Below are positions 40,278 through 48,126 of a stretch of DNA of 64,000 bases, in pieces. The stretch covers positions 65,573 to 129,572 of the forward strand of contig DXMJ01000002.1 in NCBI GenBank assembly GCA_019414265.1. Reading direction: 5' to 3'. The DNA comes from Collinsella sp. GTDB taxonomy: Bacteria > Actinomycetota > Coriobacteriia > Coriobacteriales > Coriobacteriaceae. How positions within the stretch are numbered: the first letter of the stretch is position 1; each line of letters begins with the position of its first letter. The notes under the pieces are model-generated. The model searched no databases. It saw only the letters and a program-made list of their open reading frames with translations, and was not told where the DNA came from. The position numbers were made by a program, and so were the translations under genes.

Positions 40278-40901
40278 TTATTTGGTTGTTAGGGTTAGTA
40301 GGTCGTTGGGGGTTTTGAGGTTGTAGGTGGCGTTTGGGATATCTTGGTGTGATCCCCATGCTGCTCGGGCAAAACTGACCCCTGCTGAAGTTGCGCATTG
40401 TTCGTCGTAGACGGTGTCGCCAACGTAGACGACGTTGCCAGGATTCGCGCCCGCACGTCGGAGATATTCGAGCATGGGTGCGGGTGCGGGTTTATGTTCG
40501 GTTGTGTCTTCGACAAGGATGATGTGCTCAAAATACTTATCGAAACCAAGGGGTGCAATTTCTTTTGCGTATTCGTCGCGCGCACGTGAGGAGACGATGC
40601 CAAGTTTGCAGCCGCTATCGGCGAGTGTTGCGATGACTTCAAGCAAACCTGGAAACACGCTGATGGTGCTTTTAAAGCTGGCGGCAACTTGGCACCAGCG
40701 ATCCAACGTTGCCTGCGAGTAGATCCCAAGTTTCTCAAGGGCATCCTTGCCGGGTATGCCGAGGGCAAAGTCAAGCTCGTGTCGGGGAAGCGTTTTGCTG
40801 GTCTCTTCTTGGACAATCTGGACAAGCGATGACAGAACGCTTTCTTCTGTATCTGCCAATGTCCCATCAACGTCAAATACGATATGGTCAAAGTGCTTCA
40901 T
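40278..40901 (-). CDS. HAD-family phosphatase
   Basis: 207 residues. HAD subfamily IA: motif 1 FDVDGTLADTEE with nucleophile Asp10 and Asp12, motif 2 LGIVSSRARDEY, Lys136 region in TTEHKPAPAPMLEYL, and motif 4 VVYVGDTVYDEQCATSAG. This is similar to phosphoglycolate phosphatase/Gph-like enzymes and probably removes phosphate from a small metabolite. It is divergent in codon use (AAG, TCG, AAA more frequent) and lower in GC than its neighbours. Transcribed behind the AraC gene on the same strand with a 56-bp gap. Confidence 0.87.
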   Translation of the reverse strand: MKHFDHIVFDVDGTLADTEESVLSSLVQIVQEETSKTLPRHELDFALGIPGKDALEKLGIYSQATLDRWCQVAASFKSTISVFPGLLEVIATLADSGCKLGIVSSRARDEYAKEIAPLGFDKYFEHIILVEDTTEHKPAPAPMLEYLRRAGANPGNVVYVGDTVYDEQCATSAGVSFARAAWGSHQDIPNATYNLKTPNDLLTLTTK

Positions 40902-40957
40902 ATGATTGCTCCTCTCTGTTGTTTGCCTGCAAGTTTGATGCAGTGACAGAAGAAGGG

Positions 40958-41896
40958 CTAGCGGGATTTCTGTCTGGTGCTATCGAGATTCTGCCTCGCT
41001 GCTCGATAGCTCGAAGGAGTGCACCCCATTTGTTCTTTAAATACCTGGCCAAGATGGCTTGCTGTTATAAATCCGCATTGGCGCGCGACTGTCTGTACCG
41101 TTCGCGTGGTGTGTGCCAAAAGTTCGCAAGCACGGTTTATGCGGTATGCGCGTAGATATGCCGCCGGGGTCGTTCCTGCACAAGTTTCGATAATGCGGTA
41201 ACACTCTCTTTCGCTTACGCCGGCTGCAGATGCCATCTGGGGCACATCTATAGCGGCTGCATAGTTTGCGCGGATAAAGTCCAGGATTGCCTTGAACTGT
41301 ACGTCGCGGCTGGTCATCCAAGAGGCGCCGTCGGAAGAAAAGAGCGGTTCGGTCTTGGCGTTAATCTGAATCCAGAGCTCTGACAAACTATTTCGAAGCG
41401 CCATCTCGTTCTGCGGCTGTTGAAGGTCGTGGCTAAAGGAGCTCTTCAGCAAATCGATAAAGGGCATATCGTCGGGATTGGTGGGCGACCATTTGAGCAC
41501 ATCGACGCCTCGACATTGAAGCAATGGGTTGATGTAGCGCTTTTGGAGACGTCCCGCGGGATCGCCGAGCATCGACGGCTGAAAGATATGCAGCATTTGA
41601 ATGGCTGGCGCCGAATTGGGTGATTGCAGCGTGCTGTGCAAAACGCCGCCGTTGATAAAGCCGGCGGACCCTTCCTCAAAGCGTACGTGCTCATGAGCCG
41701 CGTGCGTTCGATAGTCAATCGCTCCCTGCTCCATGTAGAAAAGCTCAACTTCGGAATGCCAGTGCCAGGGGACGGAATTGCCCGGATAGCGAGCGAATTC
41801 TGCGCGTTCGGCAATATAGGGCCAGTCTTCGGCGGTCTCGGGAAACGCTTCCTCGCGTCCTCCGCGGTGCAATTCTATGTGATCCATGTTTCGCAT
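40958..41896 (-). CDS. AraC-family regulator with cupin sensor domain
   Basis: 312 residues. The N-terminal cupin-like part has VPWHWHSEVELFYMEQGAIDYRTHAAHEHVRFEEGSAGFINGGVLHST. The C-terminal double HTH (about 205-300) has IRANYAAAIDVPQMASAAGVSERECYRIIETCAGTTPAAYLRAYRINRACELLAHTTRTVQTVARQCGFITASHLGQVFKEQMGCTPSSYR. It usually activates genes on binding a small sugar-like ligand. Neighbouring targets are not obvious; the HAD phosphatase downstream may be cotranscribed. Lower GC than the surrounding genes suggests acquisition. Confidence 0.88.
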   Translation of the reverse strand: MRNMDHIELHRGGREEAFPETAEDWPYIAERAEFARYPGNSVPWHWHSEVELFYMEQGAIDYRTHAAHEHVRFEEGSAGFINGGVLHSTLQSPNSAPAIQMLHIFQPSMLGDPAGRLQKRYINPLLQCRGVDVLKWSPTNPDDMPFIDLLKSSFSHDLQQPQNEMALRNSLSELWIQINAKTEPLFSSDGASWMTSRDVQFKAILDFIRANYAAAIDVPQMASAAGVSERECYRIIETCAGTTPAAYLRAYRINRACELLAHTTRTVQTVARQCGFITASHLGQVFKEQMGCTPSSYRAARQNLDSTRQKSR

Positions 41897-41921
41897 GACA
41901 TCAGTATAAAGCGCGATGGGC

Positions 41922-42131
41922 TTAGATTGCTCTTGCCTGTTCGGGGAACGCCTTGTCTAGGGATGCTTGGAGCTTTTCGAAGGATGCTCGCAGGTTGAGG
42001 CTCTGATCGGCTGAGCGCTTTTGCTGTGAGGTTGGGGAGTCGAGGAGGCCGTTTCTCTGTGTCGGGGGGAAGGAGAAAAGGTTTGCATGTGTTAGGGATG
42101 GCTGCTGTGCTGCGTCATTGGAAGAATGCAT
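41922..42131 (-). CDS. Possible small protein of unknown function
   Basis: 69 residues, MHSSNDAAQQPSLTHANLFSF through SLNLRASFEKLQASLDKAFPEQARAI. GAGGAGG lies ten bases before the ATG on the minus strand, and the last 25 residues could form an amphipathic helix. No family is recognised. It lies upstream of the AraC gene in the same direction. It could equally be a chance frame. Confidence 0.35.
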   Translation of the reverse strand: MHSSNDAAQQPSLTHANLFSFPPTQRNGLLDSPTSQQKRSADQSLNLRASFEKLQASLDKAFPEQARAI

Positions 42132-42258
42132 GCTTATGCGGCCTCCTCGATGTCCACCAAAAGGTTGCGCACGGGGTGTGCTGCTAGGTCCCGTGCGTTG
42201 GCTGTATTATGACGCGGCTGCCGCAAAGAAGCGCTAAAGAAAGGCTTAACCTGGTTTG

Positions 42259-42299
42259 GTGTTACGATGAAACTGCAGGTCAGAGGTATCGAGTAACAC
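42259..42299. repeat. Small hairpin showing the AAACTGCAGGTCAG core in its loop
   Basis: GTGTTACGAT and ATCGAGTAACAC (with a one- to two-base bulge) enclose GAAACTGCAGGTCAGAGGT. The loop core matches that of the element at 60571-60691. The rest of 42132-42384 has no visible gene. Confidence 0.5.
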
Positions 42300-42384
42300 T
42301 CTTGAAAGGTTTTGAGCTTAAGGGCTTTCTAAGGTTTGTGACGTGGATGTGGCGCGGACGTGCGGAGCGTGTGAATGCTCGCTG

Positions 42385-43374
42385 TTAGCGCTGCGACTCT
42401 GCGGCGCGCACCTGCTCGATGACCCTTTCCATCGTGGCGTCGATGCGGTCTTTTTTGAGCTCGCATTCCCAGATGGTTATGGGCGTCCAGCCCATTTGAG
42501 TGAGTGCAGCCACGGCAGCGCGGTCGCGCTCGACGTTGCGACGGAACTTTGCCTCCCAAAACTCAACATTGCGCTTTGGCTGGCTCGGATTGCACTTAGG
42601 GCAGCGATGCCAAAAGCAACCATTGACAAAGATGGCGATCTTGCGGCCGGGGAAGGCGATGTCGGGCTTGCCGGGAACCTTCCATTCCAAGCGATAGCCC
42701 GTAAGGCCCGCGGCGCGCAGGCGCTGGCGAACGAGCAGCTCGGGCTTGGTGTTGGCGCGCTTGTTGCCCTTCATGGACTTTTTGATGGCGGCGCGACGGC
42801 GCACCAGTTCACGCTCGTCGGCGGAAAGGTCCGAGGTATCGATGCCGTCGAGCAGACCTGGCTTGGGGCGTTTTTTGCTACGGCGCTTAGGTGCGCGCTT
42901 TGGTTTGGCGGCGGGGTGTTCGGTCGTGGCGGCCTCGGCGTCGTTGGCAGCGCCATTGGCCTCAAGCCGGTCTTCCTTCAACTCAATCAGAGCATCGATA
43001 AGCCCTTTGTCGGCGGGCATCCATTCCACCGTGGCAAGCGAGGTGCGCGGAATCCAGCGGATATCGAGCTGGCGGTCGTGCTTCTGGGGCTCATCGGATT
43101 CATCGGCGAGCGAGCAGTAGTAGCACTCCATGGAGAGATGGAAATCGGGGTAGTCGTACTCAACGGTGTAGAAGTCACGCAGGTTGGTGACCTTCACCTG
43201 CAGCTCTTCCATGAGCTCGCGGCGCACGGCGTCTTCGGGCGTCTCGCCGCGCATGAGCTTGCCGCCTGGGAATTCCCAAAGTCCCTGCATGTCGCCGTAG
43301 CCGCGCTGCACGGCAAGCAGCTCGTCGGATCCTTCCTTGCGAATGATCCCAGCGGCAACATGAACAGTTTTCAA
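42385..43374 (-). CDS. Nudix hydrolase fused to a Vsr-type mismatch endonuclease
   Basis: 329 residues from a TTG at 43374 (AGAGAGGA six bases upstream), which gives the usual MutT-like start KTVHVAAGIIRK. Residues 1-130 are a Nudix domain with box G38-x5-E44-x7-R52-E53-L-x-E56-E57 (Gly59 is Gln). A Lys/Arg/Pro-rich linker (150-175) follows. Residues 200-305 are a very-short-patch-repair endonuclease: NTKPELLVRQRLRAAG, Asp238 in GKPDIAF, zinc residues Cys253, Cys258 and Cys261 in GCFWHRCPKC, FWEAKFRRNVERDR and IWECEL. One protein would thus combine oxidised-nucleotide clean-up and nicking at T:G mismatches. No Dcm-type methylase is nearby. Confidence 0.87.
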   Translation of the reverse strand: MKTVHVAAGIIRKEGSDELLAVQRGYGDMQGLWEFPGGKLMRGETPEDAVRRELMEELQVKVTNLRDFYTVEYDYPDFHLSMECYYCSLADESDEPQKHDRQLDIRWIPRTSLATVEWMPADKGLIDALIELKEDRLEANGAANDAEAATTEHPAAKPKRAPKRRSKKRPKPGLLDGIDTSDLSADERELVRRRAAIKKSMKGNKRANTKPELLVRQRLRAAGLTGYRLEWKVPGKPDIAFPGRKIAIFVNGCFWHRCPKCNPSQPKRNVEFWEAKFRRNVERDRAAVAALTQMGWTPITIWECELKKDRIDATMERVIEQVRAAESQR

Positions 43375-43522
43375 CAGGAGTCCTCTCTCAACATCAACAA
43401 GTGACAGGCTAGCTACCCGTACCTTACACAACGGTAAGGCAAGCGTAAGCCATATCGATGGTAGCCGACTCGTCTTCTTGCGACTATAGATGCCGTAGAC
43501 TAATCGCAAGAAAGGACTCGGT

Positions 43523-44308
43523 ATGCAAACCACGCACATGGCGACCCCGGTACTGGAGGTCGCGCATCTCGAAAAGGTATATGGAGCGCTGGGCAACGTG
43601 ACCCGCGCGCTCAACGACGTCAGCTTTACCGTCAACCGCGGCGAATTCGTTGGCATCATGGGCGCCTCGGGCTCGGGCAAGTCGACGTTGCTCAACTGCG
43701 TCTCGACCATCGATAGCGCCACAAGTGGCACGATCCGCATCAACGGCCAGGACGTGACGCGCATGAAGCAGGCCAAGCTTTCGCAGTTTCGCCGCGAGGA
43801 GCTCGGCTTTATCTTCCAGGATTCCAACCTGCTCGATACGCTCACGGCACGCGAGAACATAGCCCTGCCGCTCACCATCGCCCGTGTGAATTCGGCCGAA
43901 ATCTCGACCCGCGTGCAGGACGTGGCCGCGCGTCTGTCCATCAGTCAGGTGCTCGACAAGTATCCCTACCAGATGTCCGGCGGTCAGCAGCAGCGCGTTG
44001 CCGCGGCTCGCGCGCTCGTCACCGACCCCACTATGATTATGGCCGACGAGCCCACCGGCGCCCTCGATTCCAAGAGCGCCCGTTTGCTGCTCGAGAGCCT
44101 GGAGGCTCTTAACCGCCGTCTACGCGCCACCGTGCTCATGGTCACGCACGACAGCTTTGCCGCCAGCTACACGAGCCGTGTGCTGTTTATTCGCGACGGC
44201 AAGATCTTCACCGAGCTGCGCCGCGGCGACACCGATCGCCGAGAGTTCTTCGACCGCATTATGGAGGTCGTTGCCATGATGGGCGGTGAGGGCTCCGATG
44301 CTCTGTAA
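43523..44308 (+). CDS. ABC transporter ATPase (BceA/MacB type)
   Basis: 261 residues. Walker A GASGSGKST at 47-55, Q-loop FIFQDSNLLDTLTARENIALPL, signature MSGGQQQRVAAARALV, Walker B MIMADEPTGALD and the H-loop VTHDSFAASY. The TLTARENIALPL stretch and partner type match the BceA/VraD-like ATPases of peptide-resistance systems. It powers the FtsX-type permease whose gene overlaps its end by 11 bases. There is no BceRS two-component pair in the window. Confidence 0.9.
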   Translation: MQTTHMATPVLEVAHLEKVYGALGNVTRALNDVSFTVNRGEFVGIMGASGSGKSTLLNCVSTIDSATSGTIRINGQDVTRMKQAKLSQFRREELGFIFQDSNLLDTLTARENIALPLTIARVNSAEISTRVQDVAARLSISQVLDKYPYQMSGGQQQRVAAARALVTDPTMIMADEPTGALDSKSARLLLESLEALNRRLRATVLMVTHDSFAASYTSRVLFIRDGKIFTELRRGDTDRREFFDRIMEVVAMMGGEGSDAL

Positions 44309-46502
44309 ACTCGCTTGGGGTAACGTCCGCCGCGCCGGCCGCGACTACCTCGTCTACCTTTTGACGCTCACCCTGGGTGTCACGGTCTTCTATGCCTTCA
44401 ATACCGTCTCGATGCAGGTCGACATTGCCGGAATCGATGAAGAGGGCTTGGCGCAGGTTATGGGCAGCATGCTCGGCGACCTGACGTACTTTTTGGCCGG
44501 TGTCATGGCCTTTTTGATGGTGTATGCCAATAACTTCATCATGAAACGCCGCAAGAAGGAGTTTGGCCTGTATCAGGTGCTCGGCATGGGGCGCGGACGC
44601 GTCGCCACGATCATGGCGCTCGAGACGGTGATTGTCTCGGTCGTGGCCTTTGTCGCCGGCATTGTGCTGGGTGTGGGACTCTCCCAGCTCATGACGTTCT
44701 TTACGGCCTCGCTTTTTAAGACACAGATCGCCAATTTCCACTTCTTTTTCTCGGTGCATGCGTTCAATCTGACCCTTGCCTGCATGCTCGTAATGTTTGT
44801 GCTTACGCTACTGCTGAACCTTCGCGCCGTGCGTCGTACCAAACTCATCGAGCTTATGGGTGCCGAGCGTCGCAACGAGAGCATCAAGACGCGCAACCCC
44901 TGGATTGCGATTGCCATCTTTGCCGTGGGCGTGGTGCTTGTGGGTGTGGCCTATTACCGTCTGCTACGTGATGGGTTCCCGCTAACCGCGACGGACAGCA
45001 AGCTGCAAGAGGCCATGAACCAGTTTGGCATTACGACCGCTATGGTTACCGTGGGCACCTTTGCCCTGTTCTGGGGACTCTCGGGCATGCTCATCAAGCT
45101 GCTGCAGAGCCTGCGCGGCGTGTATTGGCGCGGCCTCAACATGTTTACCGTGCGCCAGCTTGCGGCCAAGGTCAACACGGTGTGCTTTTCGATGGGCGTC
45201 ATCGCGATGCTCCTGTTTTTGGCCATCACCTCGGTGACGTGCGGTATGTCGATTGCCAATGTGATGAACGAAAACCTGGAGCGCTATAACCCTGTTGACG
45301 TGTCACAGACGTATGTCTATTACACGCCCGATACGCTCGACTACTACAAAGAGTACGTCAATCCGTCTGATGAAGCCGATCGCATGGTGCCGGCCGATAC
45401 AACGGTCGATTTGTACCCCGCATGGCACGGCAGGGACAGTTCGGCGGACAACAACGACGAGACCGGCAAGAAGGTCGATATCGCCGATGTTGCCGGTGAG
45501 CATGTGCAGATCGATTCGTATCTGAGTTACCCGTTTGGCAGCTCGAATCCTTCGGTGACCCCAAGTGAGATGTGCAAGATCATGGGCGAAAAGCTTCCCA
45601 AGGCGTTCGGGGGTAGCAATGCCGATACGATGGGTCTGTTTGTGACGCCGGCGAGCCAGTACAACAAACTGCGTCAGATGATGGGTGAGGAGCCGGTGCA
45701 CATCGGTCACGACCAGTATCTGCTCACGTGTGATATGGGCGGCGAGCTGGTCGACCTGTACACCAAGTATATGGCTGGTGGCCATGCCCTTACCTTGGGC
45801 GGGCATACGCTCAAGCCCGCAACCGATAAGTCGGACGAAGATACGGCGGCCATCGCCAACTCGGCGATGGGCAGTAATCCGGGTACCGTCGTCGTTGCCG
45901 ACGAGCTGTTGTCCCAACTTAATCTGCAGCCGTATTCCAGTAGCCTGCTCGTTAACTACAAACAGGGGATGGATACGACCGAGGCAGACGAGAGCATTAA
46001 ATACACTCTGCTCGACGATCTGCTCGTTGACGGCAAGAAGCCGGGGTCGTGGGGAACCTTCATCACACGCTCCGAGATGTACACGCAAGCAGCGCAAATG
46101 AACGGTCTTATTAGCTACCTAGCCATCTACATCGGCTTTGTATTGGTCGTTGCATGCGCGGCGATTCTGTCGATCCAGCAACTCTCCAACGTGGCCGATG
46201 GCAGCCGCAGCTATCGTGTGCTGGCACAGATCGGCTGCGACGACCGCCAGATTCGCCATTCGGTGATGGCGCAGCAAGCGGTATTCTTCCTGTTCCCGCT
46301 GGCAGTGGGCCTAGCGCACTCCTTTGTGGCACTTAAGGTGATCATCGAGCTGGTGAGCATATTCGGAAATATGAGCATCGGCGGCACCGTGGGCCTCACC
46401 TGTGCGATCTTCCTGGCAGCCTATGGTGGCTACTTCCTGGTGACGTACCTCATGAGCGCCGGCATGGTACAAGCTGCCATCGCCACCCGCTACAGCGAGT
46501 AA
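44298..46502 (+). CDS. FtsX-type ABC permease (BceB-like)
   Basis: 734 residues from the ATG at 44298 (GTGAGGG upstream); a GTG at 44286 is possible. The plan is that of BceB: N-terminal KLAWGNVRRAGRDYLVYLLTLTLGVTVFYAF, three membrane segments, a further group at 190-340, a large extracytoplasmic domain at about 350-590 (SQTYVYYTPDTLDYYKEYVNP through VVADELLSQLNLQPYS), and three final helices. FtsX folds are visible at SIANVMNENLE and SYRVLAQIGCDDRQIRHSVMAQQAVFFLFP. It probably removes or senses antimicrobial peptides. The terminator and repeat block start 38 bases after its stop. Confidence 0.88.
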   Translation: MLCKLAWGNVRRAGRDYLVYLLTLTLGVTVFYAFNTVSMQVDIAGIDEEGLAQVMGSMLGDLTYFLAGVMAFLMVYANNFIMKRRKKEFGLYQVLGMGRGRVATIMALETVIVSVVAFVAGIVLGVGLSQLMTFFTASLFKTQIANFHFFFSVHAFNLTLACMLVMFVLTLLLNLRAVRRTKLIELMGAERRNESIKTRNPWIAIAIFAVGVVLVGVAYYRLLRDGFPLTATDSKLQEAMNQFGITTAMVTVGTFALFWGLSGMLIKLLQSLRGVYWRGLNMFTVRQLAAKVNTVCFSMGVIAMLLFLAITSVTCGMSIANVMNENLERYNPVDVSQTYVYYTPDTLDYYKEYVNPSDEADRMVPADTTVDLYPAWHGRDSSADNNDETGKKVDIADVAGEHVQIDSYLSYPFGSSNPSVTPSEMCKIMGEKLPKAFGGSNADTMGLFVTPASQYNKLRQMMGEEPVHIGHDQYLLTCDMGGELVDLYTKYMAGGHALTLGGHTLKPATDKSDEDTAAIANSAMGSNPGTVVVADELLSQLNLQPYSSSLLVNYKQGMDTTEADESIKYTLLDDLLVDGKKPGSWGTFITRSEMYTQAAQMNGLISYLAIYIGFVLVVACAAILSIQQLSNVADGSRSYRVLAQIGCDDRQIRHSVMAQQAVFFLFPLAVGLAHSFVALKVIIELVSIFGNMSIGGTVGLTCAIFLAAYGGYFLVTYLMSAGMVQAAIATRYSE

Positions 46503-46539
46503 CAAGCGGGCAAAACCGTCGCAAAACCAACGCGAACAG

Positions 46540-46833
46540 CCGCCGCGAACGGGGTCCGGACCCTTTTCGCGGCGGTTTTTTGTCTATCGGATGCCTCTCA
46601 GATGCAAGTGAGTAGACTTTTTTGGACTTGTCGAGCACACCGCGCCAAACGCTCAATAAAACCGCAGGTCAGGGCGGTGGTGTTTTGGGGCGTGCTCGGC
46701 ATCCCGCCAAAAGCCTACTCACTTGGTTTTACTGCTAGAAAACCGCCGCGAGGGAAAGTAGCTCCCTCGCGGCGGTTTTGGCATTTGCCCAGATAAAACC
46801 TGCCAAAATAAACCTGTCCCTTTTTGGTAGGTT
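46540..46833. repeat. Duplicated intergenic block, copy A (between convergent genes)
   Basis: In order: terminator stem CCGCCGCGAA/TTCGCGGCGG with T6 (46540-46581); a 121-bp nested hairpin 46605-46725 with CAAGTGAGTAG outer arms and the AATAAAACCGCAGGT core at 46655-46669; a second terminator AACCGCCGCGAGGGA/TCCCTCGCGGCGGTT (46741-46779); and an AACCTGCCAAAA/TTTTGGTAGGTT hairpin with a GGGACAGG loop (46797-46833), reaching into the LuxR stop codon. Copy B at 60509-60799 has the same order and spacing. Confidence 0.88.
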
Positions 46834-47797
46834 ATCGTTTCCAAAAGTGGAGGATGAGCGTCGTGCGGTTTTGCTGCTCAGTTTTGACCAGGATGTTGTG
46901 GATATGGGTCTTGACGGTGCCCACGGCAAGGAAGAGCTCGTCAGCGATCTCTTGGTTCGATTTGCCCAACACAACCAGACGCATGACTTCGGTTTCGCGG
47001 TTGGAGAGCTTGTAGGCGTTGCGATAGAAGGGCATCTGCTCTTCGATGTGTCGATCAAGATCGCTGACGTTCTTTTCCTCGGGCGCCTCCTGCATGCGAA
47101 TCGAAAGCACGTGATAGGCATAGATGATCAGCAGAATCGCAAAGTAGCACGCAAAGATGTTCTCGCTAAAGTTGCGCTCGGACAGGTACAGCTGCAGCCA
47201 AGAGGGTGCCAGGCTCATGGGAACAACAAGGATGTTGTAGAAATCCTCGGCAACGATGCACCCGACCAGAATGGCGCCGATAATGAGGTGCTTTCGTTGA
47301 TTGTTGACGCGCGCCTTAAGCTCGACCTGCGTGCTTTTATGCGCCGTCCAAAAGATATACAGTCCCACAAATACAAGGAATACCTGACGCATCGTGTAGT
47401 AGAGCCATTGATGCATGGGGCCGTAGGGGACAGCGACAATGACCAGCAGCTCGCTCAGGAAGAACGTTGCGACGGGAATAACAAACTGCTTTTTTGAATG
47501 TTTGTCGAGCAAGTCCATGGCAATGAGCCAGATAAAAGCTTGTGAAGCGGTCGCCACAAGGGTCCGCAACACAGGCATGGTAATTGAGTAATAGTCGCTG
47601 GCTGGAAAACTCTGGTTTTGCAACGTGTATTCAAAAAAGAAGATCTCGGTCATCTCGATGGTATAGCAAATAAAAACGCCGCTGCCATAGATAAAGAAGC
47701 GTCGACGAGACGAGGCATAGGCGGCAAGCGAAAGCACTGCCGTCACAATACAGATCACGAGTATCGCTAGGGTATAGAAGAACATCAGGGTGTTCAT
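46832..47797 (-). CDS. Membrane-anchored LuxR-family regulator (AguR-like)
   Basis: 321 residues. Residues 1-235 hold about seven hydrophobic segments (MFFYTLAILVICIVTAVLSLAAY, FIYGSGVFICYTIE, FVIPVATFFLSELLVIVAV and others) with ICYTIEMTEIFFFEY and LYLSERNFSENIFACYF in loops. The C-terminal HTH (about 258-316) is KLSNRETEVMRLVVLGKSNQEIADELFLAVGTVKTHIHNIL. It is a transmembrane one-component sensor. AguR, the activator of agmatine genes in enterococci and lactococci, is also a membrane LuxR protein, and this gene is divergent from ptcA with a 329-bp control region. That agmatine is the ligand is inferred. Confidence 0.85.
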   Translation of the reverse strand: MNTLMFFYTLAILVICIVTAVLSLAAYASSRRRFFIYGSGVFICYTIEMTEIFFFEYTLQNQSFPASDYYSITMPVLRTLVATASQAFIWLIAMDLLDKHSKKQFVIPVATFFLSELLVIVAVPYGPMHQWLYYTMRQVFLVFVGLYIFWTAHKSTQVELKARVNNQRKHLIIGAILVGCIVAEDFYNILVVPMSLAPSWLQLYLSERNFSENIFACYFAILLIIYAYHVLSIRMQEAPEEKNVSDLDRHIEEQMPFYRNAYKLSNRETEVMRLVVLGKSNQEIADELFLAVGTVKTHIHNILVKTEQQNRTTLILHFWKR

Positions 47798-47935
47798 CTG
47801 TCACCGTCCCATCTCATTTCATCTATGGCCGAGCCCTGTATACCTTGTGGGATATAGACGTCTCAACCCTTCGTTCCATTGCGGATTAGGCGCCGAGATA
47901 CAGCATAGCCGTATACCGTTCGCGGTTCTAGATAG

Positions 47936-48004
47936 TAAACCCCCTGCAAGCTGGCTACCTGCGGGTTTATATTGGTTTAGAGGGGGTGTAACTCCGTGAA
48001 CGGT
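47936..48004 (+). promoter_or_regulatory. Control region of the agmatine genes
   Basis: TAAACCCCCTGC and ACCTGCGGGTTTA (47936-47969) form an inverted repeat. The right half, read on the minus strand, is TAAACCCGCAGGT, one base off the palindromic TAAACCTGCAGGT at 55732 before the amidohydrolase gene. GTGAACGGT follows at 47996-48004. Candidate binding sites for the LuxR protein and for a global sugar regulator. Confidence 0.5.
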
Positions 48005-48126
48005 CTTTAATCCCGAATAAACTAGGTAAAAATTGCATACGGGTGAATGATGGTCTTGTCAACACGAGGCGTGATGTTCGAGCGCCTCATAGCAATAGTC
48101 GGCACGACCGGCGGAAAGGAATCGAC

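Noticed and set aside
43375..43941. Upstream extension of the Nudix-Vsr frame
   Set aside because: It runs antisense into the ABC ATPase gene and has no domain; the TTG at 43374 with its ribosome site gives the normal Nudix start.
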